The notes under the pieces: generated by a model
The model's input: only the letters and a program-made list of their open reading frames with translations
Database searches by the model: none
Told to the model about the DNA's origin: nothing
Source of the DNA: Palsa-295 sp963781105
GTDB taxonomy: Bacteria > Acidobacteriota > Terriglobia > Acidiferrales > UBA7541
NCBI GenBank assembly: GCA_963781105.1
Contig: CAWAED010000001.1
Location: 310,001 to 374,000, forward strand
Reading direction: 5' to 3'
DNA: 64,000 nucleotides
Shown here: positions 33,218-42,553 of the stretch, in pieces
How positions within the stretch are numbered: position 1 is the first letter of the stretch
How the letters are laid out: each line of letters starts with the position of its first letter
Program-made: the position numbers and the translations under genes

Positions 33218-34799
33218 CTGAGCCGCAAGAGATCCCTGCTGCTGGCTTTCATCCTTAGTTCTCGCCTCGCTATGCGTGTTCTGTGCCGCAAAGATCTTCG
33301 AGTACGCTGCCGCTCCGAACCACGAAAAGGAAAGCGACTTCGTGTTTCCCGGCGACGCCGATCAGGAGAAGCCGGCACAGCTCTCGATCGAGCAGAACTC
33401 ATCGCCACTTCCCTTCGAGCAGCATGGCGGCTTCATCAACGATGCCAGCCACTTGAACAAGACCGCCGTCTACGGAATCGTGCGAATCGAAAATGAGAAC
33501 GATATCCGCAACGCCCTGCAGTTTGCGCGTGAACACCATCTGCAGATCTCCTGCGCCGGCCATCAGCACAGCATGGGCGGGCAGACCTTCACGCACGGCG
33601 GGTTGATACTCGACTTCCGCGATTTCAATCGCGTGGTCTTGGACAAGGACCACAAGACCGTCAACGTTCAGAGCGGCGTCCGCTGGTGGCGACTTCAGCA
33701 ACTCCTCGATAAGCAGGGCCTTTCGGTAAAATCCATGCAGTCCATCAATATCTTCAGTGTCGGTGGCACCCTCAGCGTCAATGCACATGGGATCGATCCG
33801 CAGCCCGGTCAAGTCGCGCCCACGGTTCGTTCCATGCGCATTATGCTCAGCGACGGCGAGATCGTGAAAACCAGCCCCACGGAGAATTCCGAGCTTTTTC
33901 GCCATGTCTTAGGGGGCTACGGACTTTTTGGCGTCATCCTCGGCGCGGACCTAGGCGTCGTGGACAACGAAATGTACGCGCGTAAGGCGGTGTACATGAA
34001 CTATACGGAATTCCCGAAGTACTACGAACAAAACATCGAAAGCAATCCGGCCGTCGGGCTGGTCTTTGGACGGTTATCCGTTGCTCCACAGTCGTACCTG
34101 CGCGAGACCGTCGCTCACATTTACGAGAAAACTTCTTTCGAAGGCTCGTTGCCCCCGCTGACTCCGCCCCAGCACGATACGCTGGATCGCTTCATCATCA
34201 ACGTTTCAAAAACCGGCAGCGTGGGCCGTTGGTTTCGCTGGACGCTTGAAAAATACGCGGAGCCGCGGCTGCACTCGTGTGTTTCACGCAATCAGGCCAT
34301 GAACCAGAAGGAACCCTGCTTCGTCACGCGCAATGAGGAAATGTATGACGACATGGCGTACCTTAAAAACCGCCTGCCGGACACCGACATTCTTCAGGAG
34401 TATTTCGTGCCCTACGATCGCATGCCACAGTTTGTGGACGGCTTGCGCGAAGTCGTGCAACGCAATGGCGCTAACCTGCTCAATGTGACCATCCGTACGG
34501 TGCACAAGGACAACATCAGCGCTCTGCCTTACGCCACGCAAGATATGTTCGGCTTCGTTCTCTATTTCAACGTGAAGTTCAACGATCGCGACAACGAAAT
34601 CCTCGAAAAAACCACTTCTGATTTGATCGAGGTGGCGGAGAATGCCGGTGGCACGTATTACTTGCCTTACCAGCTCTTTTACTCGCGCAACCAGTTGCAA
34701 AAAGCGTATCCGGAAATAGACGACTTCTTCGCCACAAAGAGGAAGTACGACCCCATCGGTCTATTCAGCAACAAGTTCTACGAAAAGTATGGCAGCTAG
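33218..34799 (+). CDS. FAD-binding (PCMH/VAO-type) oxidoreductase with apparent N-terminal frameshift
   Basis: The body, from GTG 33276, is 507 residues of a VAO-family flavoprotein: NENDIRNALQFAREHHLQIS, GHQHSMGG, VQSGVRWWRLQQLLDKQGLS, SINIFSVGGTLSVNAHG, and the C-terminal KRKYDPIGLFSNKFYEKYGS. It resembles sugar-alcohol or DprE1-like oxidases. The N-terminus is odd. The 33276 start has no ribosome site. Upstream, AAGGAGG at 33206 is followed after 5 bases by CTG 33218, opening a different frame that encodes SRKRSLLLAFIL. Removing one base near 33257 joins this to VLASLCVFCAAKIF and restores a membrane anchor. The listed span includes both parts. Confidence 0.75.
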
Positions 34800-34899
34800 C
34801 AGCACTGTGCGACGCGATTGAGTCGCGTACGAGCCGGCTTCCTCAAAGCCCCAGAATCGCCTGCTCTACCTCGAATCCAACCGAAATCCACTCGACCTC

Positions 34900-37800
34900 T
34901 CACTGCACCGTAACGCTGAACGTCCCGGTCCTGGTAATGTTCGAGGACGTCGCGGTCACCGTCACCATATAAGTCCCCGCCGGCGTTCCCGGATCTGTCC
35001 GTCCGCCGCCTCCACCGTTGCCACCGCCCCCGCAGCTCCCGATTGAAATCACGCAAAGAATTGTGCCGAAAACGAGCGCCAATCTCCGCCGCCGCGCGCC
35101 CGGAATCGCAATCAACAACACTCCCGCCAGCATTCCGGCGCCGTACAACCCGCTGCCGATGCCCATGCCCGCCGTTTTCGCTGCTCCATACGGGTGTGGC
35201 GCCGTCGTAGTTATCGTCAGCGGTGCTGTCACCATCGGACCGGTCAGAGTCGCGGTCGTCATCGGGCAATTCGCTTCCGTCATCGCCGCCGGCAGCGCGC
35301 AGCTCACGTTCACTGGTTCGAAGAAGTTATCGGTCCCCACCAGCGTCACTGTCGCCATCCCGGTCATCCCCGGCGCGCTGATCGTCACATTCGGAATCGG
35401 CGACGATATATTGAACGTCGTATCCAGCACCGTGATCATCACTGGCACCGGACTTTGCGACCCCGTGTAATACCCGTCACCGGGATAAGACGCGGTGAAA
35501 TTGTAAATTCCCGGAGTATCGATCGAAGTGGTAAGCGTGTCGGCAACATAAGCGTAGTTAAATGTCGCGGTCGAATAGTTCCCGCTGTAGGTGCCGTTCA
35601 ACGAAAATGGCTGATTCGTGCCGGACGCCGCGACGCCATTCTGCAAAATCGTGATGGCCCCGCTGGGAGCCTGCTGAACGCTGAACGCAAACGCCGAGGC
35701 GCTCAACTGGAACGACTCCCCGGAGTACATCGTGATCGTTCCTGGGCAGCAGTCTCCGTCCAACCCGAAATTCATCGTCGTCGGAGCCTGCGTCACCGTC
35801 GCGTTCAGTGTCCCCGTGCTCGCGTTGTAGCTGTTGTCTCCGCTGTACTGCGCCTGTAACGCATAATTTCCCACCGTCCCGAACTCCGGCGTCAGCGTCT
35901 GATCCTCGACGTATCCCTCGCTGTTCAGCGGGTAGGTCCCCGAGTCCAGCGTCTGCCCGTTCTTCATGAGATTCACGCTCCCACTAGGGCACGAAGCTTT
36001 CGTCACCTGCGCGCTCGGAACACAGGAGGTTCCCGCCGCATCGCTCACATCGCTGCGCAAAAAGAAGATCGTCCCGAAAGGTATCGTGGTAGTCGGATAA
36101 AACGTCCGGGTGAGCGGGTTAAACGCTTCCATCGTCATCTTCGTCGCGCTGTTTTCCTTCCCCACTGTCACCGACACAGCCGCCGAATCGCTCGCCCCAT
36201 ACGTCGCATCCCCCGCGTAATGCGCCGTCACGTCGTAAGTCCCGCCCGGCAATAGAGTAGTCGTCCCGCTCGCAATCCCGTTACTCAGCGGAAAAGACTC
36301 CACGCCCATGTTCTGCCCCGCGGGCGTCGCCATCAATACCACCGCGCCCGTCGGCGTTCCCGTTCCGGTTTGCGGCGTCACCTTCACGCTCACGTTCACC
36401 GACTGCCCATGCGCGATGCTTGTCGGCGCAAGGTTCGTCAGCGTCGTCACGCTCGGCGTAAACGTCACCGTGCTCCACGCCTTCACCAGATTGTTCGCGT
36501 TCACTGAACCCAGCCCCGTCGCCAGGTCGTACCCCGGCGTGGTCAGCCACGCGGGATTGTTGGGATTATTCGGATCCACCAGAACCCCGAAATTATCCAC
36601 GCCCGGCGGCGCGGCGCCGCAGTTCGGCGTGTTGGGATTGCACGGCACCGAATTATTTCCCTTGGTGATGTCGTAAAAAATGCACGAATTTCCCGTCAGC
36701 GCCACCGTCGAAGAATCGCAACTCGCGCCAGTCTGCGCCGCCAGCTTATAAAGAATATAGTTGGCGTTCCCCAGCCGCGTGTTCGCTCCTCCCGTCGCCG
36801 CCAATTTCTGATTCACCAGCGCCATGATTCCGGCGAACGCCGGAGCCGATGCCGAGGTTCCGCCCACCCCTACAAACGTGAAATTCGTCAGGCTGCACGT
36901 TTCCGGCGACCCAAAGAATCCGGCGTCCCCCTCGCAAATAATATAAAAACTGTTGTTGAACCCGTTGCTGGCAAACAACGACACGTCCGGCAGATCCCGC
37001 ACGCCATCCGTCGGCACGCCGCTTCCCGTTTGCCACGCCGGCTTGCTGTAACCCGCAGTGCACGTACCGCCGCTGTTCTGCGTCGCGCAACTGCTCGGTC
37101 CGCCGCTGCCGCCAACGATGTTGAAAAACTGGCTCGTAAGGACGCACTGGTCAATGCCCATCCCCGCGCACGAATCGTTCCAGGTCGTCTCCGGAATGTA
37201 AGAAAGTGCGGAAGCGCCGGTCGTCGCGTTATTCGTCGCGCTCCAGTAAGTAGGCGCGGTCAAAGCCGTCTGGTCGAAATCCGTGCCGCCTACTGCCACG
37301 TTATAAGGCGTCGAAGCAAATCCGCTCACCGCCAGCCCGTCCACCGCGGCTCCTTCGCTGTTGAAGTCGTCGCACCCGGCGGACCCGGCGTCCCCTGCCG
37401 AGACCAGCACCGTCATCCCCTGCGCTGCCGCCTGCTGCCACAGCGCGTTATAAAACGAATTCCCCGCATTGCCGGTCGTCGCTTCGCAGATCCCGTAACT
37501 CTCGCTCACGATCGGCGCCAGGTTGTTGTCCACGATGTACAACGCCGAAAGATCCACTCCCAGCGTGCTCTCCGTCGAAGCCGACACCACCAGGTCAATC
37601 GTCGCGTTCTTCGCCACCGCCCCGGACCACGAAACATCCAGAATCGCTTCGGTTTCGTCTCCGCCAATTCCAGGATCCGCGCCGTTCAGGATGATCTGCG
37701 GGTCCTTCGCCGGCAAACCAAACAGCGTGCGGAAATTCTCGATGTCCGTCACATGAATATTCGTCTCGCCCACAATCGCGATGGTCTGTCCCGTACCGTC

Positions 37801-38553
37801 AATTCCCGCATTCCACAGCGGCAGCACGTTGTATATCGTCGCGAAATCCGTTGGTCCCAATCCATACAAAGTCGTTTGCTGCTGCGTGAACGTGAATAGC
37901 GGCAGCACGTTTTGCCCCGCCGGAGCCGCCAGTGGCGTGCCGTGCAACGTCAGATTCGATCGCCGTGGGAAATTGTGCAGCGTCACCACCCCCGCCACCG
38001 CCGGCGCCAGTGCCGTCGGAATCGAGGGATCGCTCGCGTTGGCCCAATGTTGCTCGCCGTTCACGACGTATTTGTGAATCGCGGTCTGAAACGCCTGCTT
38101 CACCAGTCCCGCCGTCCCCGAAAATTCGATCGTCGTCCGGCCATTGCTCGGCTGCGCCACTTGGAATCCGCTCGATCGCAACCAGCCTGTCACCGCCGCA
38201 ATGTCCCCATCCGTCGGCCCGAACTGCGTGCCAAATTCCTGAGGAGTCAGCCAACGGTGATAATTCGTGGAACTCTGGTTCTGCTGATCGTCGATCAACC
38301 CGCGCAGCGCCGCTTCCTGTTGCGGGCTTCGCTTCAGCACCAGCAACATCCGCTCCATCGCCAAATCCGCCGGCGCTTCGCCGCGATCAAACTTCGGCTG
38401 CGCCAAAGGATGCACGTTTCCCGCGAGCCGCGTCCGCACAGTGTTATCCACGGCCTGCGTCACTAATCTCGCAGTCGCTTGCTGCTGGCCAAATGTTGGA
38501 AGTGCTCCGAAGACGCACACGAGCGGGAGAAGGAGAAGGGCCGGGAGTTTCAT
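34900..38553 (-). CDS. Secreted pro-kumamolisin/sedolisin (S53) protease with Ig-like repeats
   Basis: A 1217-residue exported serine-carboxyl protease. The signal peptide is MKLPALLLLPLVCVFGALPT, then a pro-kumamolisin activation domain (about 50-190; STNYHRWLTPQEFGTQFGPT). The catalytic domain (about 240-690) has Glu and Asp in GGDETEAILDVSWSG and nucleophile Ser in VGVGGTSASAPAFAGIMALV. Three to four Ig-like (Big_3-type) domains follow (about 700-1100; TGTPTGAVVLMATPAG, VTAHYAGDATYGAS). The C-terminus has two membrane-like segments around GARRRRLALVFG and a last beta-rich tail (PAGTYMVTVTATSSN). S53 enzymes work at acid pH. Monocistronic. Confidence 0.92.
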   Translation of the reverse strand: MKLPALLLLPLVCVFGALPTFGQQQATARLVTQAVDNTVRTRLAGNVHPLAQPKFDRGEAPADLAMERMLLVLKRSPQQEAALRGLIDDQQNQSSTNYHRWLTPQEFGTQFGPTDGDIAAVTGWLRSSGFQVAQPSNGRTTIEFSGTAGLVKQAFQTAIHKYVVNGEQHWANASDPSIPTALAPAVAGVVTLHNFPRRSNLTLHGTPLAAPAGQNVLPLFTFTQQQTTLYGLGPTDFATIYNVLPLWNAGIDGTGQTIAIVGETNIHVTDIENFRTLFGLPAKDPQIILNGADPGIGGDETEAILDVSWSGAVAKNATIDLVVSASTESTLGVDLSALYIVDNNLAPIVSESYGICEATTGNAGNSFYNALWQQAAAQGMTVLVSAGDAGSAGCDDFNSEGAAVDGLAVSGFASTPYNVAVGGTDFDQTALTAPTYWSATNNATTGASALSYIPETTWNDSCAGMGIDQCVLTSQFFNIVGGSGGPSSCATQNSGGTCTAGYSKPAWQTGSGVPTDGVRDLPDVSLFASNGFNNSFYIICEGDAGFFGSPETCSLTNFTFVGVGGTSASAPAFAGIMALVNQKLAATGGANTRLGNANYILYKLAAQTGASCDSSTVALTGNSCIFYDITKGNNSVPCNPNTPNCGAAPPGVDNFGVLVDPNNPNNPAWLTTPGYDLATGLGSVNANNLVKAWSTVTFTPSVTTLTNLAPTSIAHGQSVNVSVKVTPQTGTGTPTGAVVLMATPAGQNMGVESFPLSNGIASGTTTLLPGGTYDVTAHYAGDATYGASDSAAVSVTVGKENSATKMTMEAFNPLTRTFYPTTTIPFGTIFFLRSDVSDAAGTSCVPSAQVTKASCPSGSVNLMKNGQTLDSGTYPLNSEGYVEDQTLTPEFGTVGNYALQAQYSGDNSYNASTGTLNATVTQAPTTMNFGLDGDCCPGTITMYSGESFQLSASAFAFSVQQAPSGAITILQNGVAASGTNQPFSLNGTYSGNYSTATFNYAYVADTLTTSIDTPGIYNFTASYPGDGYYTGSQSPVPVMITVLDTTFNISSPIPNVTISAPGMTGMATVTLVGTDNFFEPVNVSCALPAAMTEANCPMTTATLTGPMVTAPLTITTTAPHPYGAAKTAGMGIGSGLYGAGMLAGVLLIAIPGARRRRLALVFGTILCVISIGSCGGGGNGGGGGRTDPGTPAGTYMVTVTATSSNITRTGTFSVTVQ

Positions 38554-38855
38554 TAGTCACCTCTGGGTGTGGCAACTATACCGCTTCATCGACGTGTTTC
38601 GGACGCGCAATCTCAAGAGGTGGTTACGTAAGAGTTTGGTTACATATTTAATTCCGCCTTCTACCCGAACCCCTCTCGAACTCCGCGCTTCGCCTCGCTC
38701 ACCTTTTCCTCTCTCGCAACTGCCCTGTTCTCCGTAACTTCCCCACGCGACTTTCGCCTGTACTCCGTGTTCAACTTATTAGGCGCAAGTCATCCCAGCA
38801 GATCAAGCGCCCAAGGGAAAAGGGGGATTTACGTTTCGCTTGGAGGGAGGACAAA
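38554..38855. other. 302-bp divergent promoter region
   Basis: The gap lies between two divergently transcribed genes for exported proteins (sedolisin on -, YXWGXW protein on +) and must hold both promoters. An AT-rich patch at 38637-38658 (GGTTACATATTTAATTCCGC) is the likeliest -10 area. TTGGAGGGAGGACAAA supplies the ribosome site just before 38856. No gene is supported. Confidence 0.5.
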
Positions 38856-40076
38856 ATGCGTAACATTCACATCCACATCATTCGTTTATTGCTCTTCGCT
38901 CTCGTTCTCATGGTCATTCCGGCCACGGCGCCGACCGCCTCGGCAGCCTTCGGCTTTGGCGTCGCTATCACGGTCGCTCCTCCGCCACTGCCCGTCTACG
39001 CGCAACCTGTTTGCCCCGGCGACGGTTACATCTGGACGCCGGGCTATTGGGCATACGGCCCTGACGGCTACTACTGGGTTCCCGGCACGTGGGTGATCGC
39101 GCCGCAAGTCGGTTTCCTCTGGACTCCGGGTTATTGGGGCTGGGGTGGCGGCGGATATTTCTGGCACGCCGGATACTGGGGCCCGCACATCGGCTTCTAC
39201 GGCGGAATTAACTACGGCTTCGGTTATTTCGGCGTCGGCTACCAGGGCGGCTACTGGAATGGCGGGCATTTCTTCTACAACCGCACGGTCAACAACGTGA
39301 GCGTCACCAACGTTCACAACGTCTACAACCGCACCTTGATCAATAACCGCGCCGACGTGAATCGCGTCAGCTACAACGGAGGACGCGGCGGCGTCAACGC
39401 GCGCGCCACCTCCGCGGAAATGGCGGCGAATCGCGACCGTCACATCGGAGCCACGTCCTCGCAAGTTCGCCAGGAGCACACAGCCAGCACCAACCGCGCA
39501 CAGTTCGCCTCAGTGAATCACGGCCGGCCGTCTGTCACGGCCACCGCGCGTCCCGGTGAATTCTCGAACCGTGGCGCGGCAAACACGAGTCGCACTTCAA
39601 ACTTCGCGCGCTCCAACAACACGGCGCGAAGCTCGACATACGCAACGCAGTCCCGCAACAGCGAACGCAACAATTCCAACGCTCGTTCGCAGAACAACGC
39701 GAACCGTTCATTAGCATCGCGCTCGCAAAACAATACAACCCACGCGCAGCAGAACAACGCGCGTCCGCTAGACTCGCGCGCCTCTAACTCGCGCCCGTCC
39801 AGCACGCGCTCGTTCAACGCGCCTCAGCACAACAACGCGGCCCGCCAGCAATCCAGCCCGGCCTATCGGCAGAACACGTCGCACGCGGCTCCCGCACACC
39901 AGAGCCGCCAAGCAGCGCCGCAACGCCAGAGCTCGTATCGTCCGACTAACTCCGGACGGTCCGCAGCCCAGAGCCAGCCGCGCAACAACGCAGCTTCGCG
40001 TGGCAACAATGGCGGTTCGCACGCCAGTAACGGCGGTTCACATGGAGGCGGCGGCAACACTCACGAACGCCGCTAA
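38856..40076 (+). CDS. YXWGXW-repeat secreted protein with low-complexity Asn/Arg/Ser tail
   Basis: A 406-residue exported protein. A signal peptide ends near TASA (residue 30). Residues about 45-130 carry aromatic repeats GYIWTPGYWAYGPDGYYWVP, FLWTPGYWGWGGGGYFWHAG and HIGFYGG, which define the YXWGXW family. Residues about 150-406 are disordered and rich in Asn, Arg, Ser, Gln and His (SQNNANRSLASRSQNNTTHA). Such proteins are abundant in Acidobacteria and Burkholderiales and may be envelope or matrix proteins; no enzyme activity is known. The tail is basic and could bind nucleic acid or polysaccharide; that is inference. Confidence 0.87.
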   Translation: MRNIHIHIIRLLLFALVLMVIPATAPTASAAFGFGVAITVAPPPLPVYAQPVCPGDGYIWTPGYWAYGPDGYYWVPGTWVIAPQVGFLWTPGYWGWGGGGYFWHAGYWGPHIGFYGGINYGFGYFGVGYQGGYWNGGHFFYNRTVNNVSVTNVHNVYNRTLINNRADVNRVSYNGGRGGVNARATSAEMAANRDRHIGATSSQVRQEHTASTNRAQFASVNHGRPSVTATARPGEFSNRGAANTSRTSNFARSNNTARSSTYATQSRNSERNNSNARSQNNANRSLASRSQNNTTHAQQNNARPLDSRASNSRPSSTRSFNAPQHNNAARQQSSPAYRQNTSHAAPAHQSRQAAPQRQSSYRPTNSGRSAAQSQPRNNAASRGNNGGSHASNGGSHGGGGNTHERR

Positions 40077-40093
40077 CAGTTAGCCCTACGGGA

Positions 40094-40107
40094 GCCGCTT
40101 AAGCGGC
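40094..40107. repeat. 14-bp palindrome GCCGCTTAAGCGGC
   Basis: Perfect self-complementary sequence between the YXWGXW gene stop and its terminator. Same class of short hairpin as those at 665 and 23706. Confidence 0.6.
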
Positions 40108-40117
40108 CCCGTCAGCC

Positions 40118-40157
40118 AAACGGCGCCACGATACCAAAATCGTGGCGCCGTTTTTAT
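40118..40157 (+). terminator. Rho-independent terminator of the YXWGXW gene
   Basis: A 15-bp perfect inverted repeat: AAACGGCGCCACGAT at 40118-40132 and ATCGTGGCGCCGTTT at 40139-40153 with a six-base loop, followed by more Ts. The flanking A and T runs allow weaker use from the minus strand too. Confidence 0.92.
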
Positions 40158-40182
40158 TTCTCGCCGCCTTTGCCGTTCTAGC

Positions 40183-40200
40183 GGCGCACTTCAGTGCGCC
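40183..40200. repeat. Hairpin GGCGCACT-TC-AGTGCGCC
   Basis: Perfect 8-bp arms, two-base loop, preceded by CTAGC. Same framework as the hairpins at 11141 and 3813, with compensating inner changes. Confidence 0.7.
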
Positions 40201-40309
40201 ATCGAGGTTGCGGCAAGGGCTCATACAGGGCGTCACACCGTCGTTACGTCACGCCTCGCGCGCACGCAGAAATTTCCGCACTCGTCCGCGCTCCCCCGTT
40301 TTGTGTCGC

Positions 40310-41086
40310 TCACCGAATCGAATCCCGCAATTCAATCAACGCCTGATCCGCGCGATCCAACCGTATCAACCCCGACCGCGGCTCATCCAAATCCAGCACC
40401 GCATAAATCGTGATCGAAATAATCGCCGCATATAAAATCAGGTGCAGCGCGCTGCGATGCCTGCGTTTCGCCATCACATGTCCCGCCAGCAACGCGCTCA
40501 TCAACGCCACGCTGATCAACAGCAGGAAAATCAGAGCGGGCAGGTGCGTATCCAAAGCGATCGCCCGCGCGGTGGTCACGTCAATCATTTCGTTCAAAGC
40601 GGGCAGCAGGATCCTGACGACGTTATGCGTCGGATCAATCTCTCCCGCGGCCGCCGCGTGCGACCAAATCTGATGCTGTATCGCCGCGGCCCGCGCGAAT
40701 TCCTGGTTCGCAGCATCGCGCTGCAGCAGCTTGCCGTAAGCGCTCAGCCGCGCATCGAGATACTGCCGAAACAATTGCCGCATCTCCGGCTGCTCCGCAG
40801 CAGGCAGAACATCCAGCCGCAGATAAGCCGTGCCAATCGCGTTCGCCTCCTGCACGATCAACTCTCGCCGCGTCTCCAGCCGCGACATCGCCCCGCCAAA
40901 CGTAAACGCCAGCAACAATCCCAGCAGCGCAAACACCGCCGCTTCGATCGCTCCGGTGCCTTCGTGCTCCAGGTCCTGGCGCTTCTCCACGCCGCGGCTG
41001 CCGATGCCGTAGCCAAGCTCCAGGCACACCAGCATGCCCACGAACAATCCCACCGACCACGCTAGCGCCATCTCCACGGGAGTCAT
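40310..41086 (-). CDS. DUF4239 family (bestrophin-like) membrane protein
   Basis: A 258-residue membrane protein. Two N-terminal helices (about 8-28 and 45-68) flank GSRGVEKRQDLEHEGTGAIE, followed by FALLGLLLAFTFGGAMSRLE with the conserved RRELIVQEANAIGTAYLRLD, the DUF4239 hallmark. Two C-terminal helices (about 180-205 and 213-232) complete it. The bestrophin-like fold suggests an ion channel or transporter, but function is not established. Monocistronic on -, divergent from the TSUP gene. Confidence 0.87.
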   Translation of the reverse strand: MTPVEMALAWSVGLFVGMLVCLELGYGIGSRGVEKRQDLEHEGTGAIEAAVFALLGLLLAFTFGGAMSRLETRRELIVQEANAIGTAYLRLDVLPAAEQPEMRQLFRQYLDARLSAYGKLLQRDAANQEFARAAAIQHQIWSHAAAAGEIDPTHNVVRILLPALNEMIDVTTARAIALDTHLPALIFLLLISVALMSALLAGHVMAKRRHRSALHLILYAAIISITIYAVLDLDEPRSGLIRLDRADQALIELRDSIR

Positions 41087-41153
41087 AATTTGCCGCCCAC
41101 TCTGCCGTCATCAACGCCGCACTGTCAAGCATCTATATCCGCGCCTCGCAGCC

Positions 41154-41209
41154 TCTCTGCTTCTTTGTCTCTGCTTCTTTGTCTCTGCTTCTTTGCCTCT
41201 GCCTCCTTG
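41154..41209. repeat. 14-bp tandem repeat, four units
   Basis: TCTCTGCTTCTTTG occurs three times exactly at 41154, 41168 and 41182, then a diverged unit CCTCTGCCTCCTTG at 41196. It occupies the divergent promoter gap between the DUF4239 and TSUP genes. The unit is not a multiple of three and is non-coding. Confidence 0.9.
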
Positions 41210-41240
41210 CCTCCAACTCTTCGTCTAGTTATCCTCTCGC

Positions 41241-42008
41241 GTGCACATCCCGCATCCAGTCTTCCTCTTTTTCGCCGCACTGGTCGCCGGAATCCTCAAT
41301 GCCGTGGCCGGCGGCGGTAGTTTCATCTCTTTTCCCGCGCTGCTCTTCACCGGCATGGCGCCCATCGCCGCCAACGCCACCAGCACCGCTGCCGTCTGGC
41401 CCGGGACCGTTGCCAGCACCGTCGCCTATCGCAATGCTTTCACCCCCGACGCGCGCCGCCTCCTCCCCGCCCTGCTTTTCACTGGCATCATCGGAGGCTT
41501 CCTGGGCGCCCGCATCCTCCTCCGCACGCCGCAAACAACTTTCATGCGCCTCGTCCCCTGGCTCCTGCTCGGCGCCACGCTGCTATTCCTCACCGGACCG
41601 CGCATCAGCGCCTGGGTCAAGCGCCGTGCCGCCCAAGGCAAAACTTCCCGCCCGCTTTTCATCGCCGGATTTTTTCTCGAACTCCTCATCGCCATGTACA
41701 TCGGCTATTTCGGCGCGGGCGTCGGCATCCTCGTCCTCTCGCTGCTCGTCCTGCTCGGCATGGAAGATATTCACGCGATGAACGGCGTAAAAGTTCTCCT
41801 CGTCAGCGTCGTCAATGGCGTGGCCATGGTCACTTTCATCGTCGCCAAGATAATCGTCTGGCCGCAAGCCCTCCTCATGCTCGTCGGCAGCCTCATCGGC
41901 GGTTACGGCGGCGCCCACTACGCGCAAAAAATGGACCCGCTACACGTCCGCTGGATCGTCATCGTAGTCGGCTTCGCCATGTCTGCGTATTTCTTCATCC
42001 ACCGCTAG
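41241..42008 (+). CDS. TSUP (TauE/SafE) family sulfite/sulfonate exporter-like permease
   Basis: A 255-residue membrane protein with about eight helices. The TSUP signature AGILNAVAGGGSFISFPALL lies in the first helix pair, and its second-half echo FGAGVGILVLSLLVLLGMED appears after residue 150. Such proteins move sulfite, sulfoacetate or other organosulfur anions. The start is GTG at 41241. The neighbours give no substrate hint. Confidence 0.88.
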   Translation: MHIPHPVFLFFAALVAGILNAVAGGGSFISFPALLFTGMAPIAANATSTAAVWPGTVASTVAYRNAFTPDARRLLPALLFTGIIGGFLGARILLRTPQTTFMRLVPWLLLGATLLFLTGPRISAWVKRRAAQGKTSRPLFIAGFFLELLIAMYIGYFGAGVGILVLSLLVLLGMEDIHAMNGVKVLLVSVVNGVAMVTFIVAKIIVWPQALLMLVGSLIGGYGGAHYAQKMDPLHVRWIVIVVGFAMSAYFFIHR

Positions 42009-42082
42009 AAATCGTACCTCTGCTCCCTACACGAATCCCCGTATTGTCGCGTGACCTACAATGTAACCAGGAGCGCACTCAC

Positions 42083-42493
42083 ATGGTCTCTGCCGAGCCA
42101 TCCGCTCAACCTTCGCCACCGGTCAAACCACGCAGCATCCTCATCGCCGACGATAGCCAACGCGTCCGCACCATCCTTCGCCGAGCGCTCGAGCGCGAAA
42201 CCGCTTTCAACATCTGCGGCGAGGCCACCGATGGCGCCGAAGCCGTCGCCAAAGCCAAGGAACTCACTCCCGACTTGATCCTCCTCGATCTCCGCATGGC
42301 CCGCCTCACAGGCCTCGAAGTCGCCGGAATCCTCCGCCGGGCGCAACCGAACATTCGCATCATCATGGTCACCATGTACGCCGACGAAATTAACCCCACC
42401 TTGGCATCGCTCTTCCGTGTGGACGCCGTCGTCTCCAAATCCGACGGCATAACCAAACTAATCGAGCAAGTTGAAACGCTTCTGGCCAACTAA
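42083..42493 (+). CDS. Single-domain response regulator (CheY-like)
   Basis: A 136-residue protein that is almost only a receiver domain. Acidic pair in ILIADDSQRVR, phosphoacceptor Asp in LILLDLRMARLTG, conserved Ser/Thr position in IIMVTMYADE and Lys in VVSKSDG. The usual MP after the Asp is MA. No output domain. I prefer the ATG at 42083 (MVSAEPSAQP); an in-frame upstream start at 42044 is possible. The PAS histidine kinase at 43828 is the nearest possible partner but is on the other strand. Confidence 0.85.
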   Translation: MVSAEPSAQPSPPVKPRSILIADDSQRVRTILRRALERETAFNICGEATDGAEAVAKAKELTPDLILLDLRMARLTGLEVAGILRRAQPNIRIIMVTMYADEINPTLASLFRVDAVVSKSDGITKLIEQVETLLAN

Positions 42494-42553
42494 ATCCGCT
42501 CAGGCGCCGCACGCATTCAATCTGATGTACAATCTCCCACACCGGAGGGCCAC

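Noticed and set aside
34813..34829. Hairpin ACGCGA-TTGAG-TCGCGT after the FAD oxidase gene
   Set aside because: Six-bp stem with no T-run; not convincing as a terminator.
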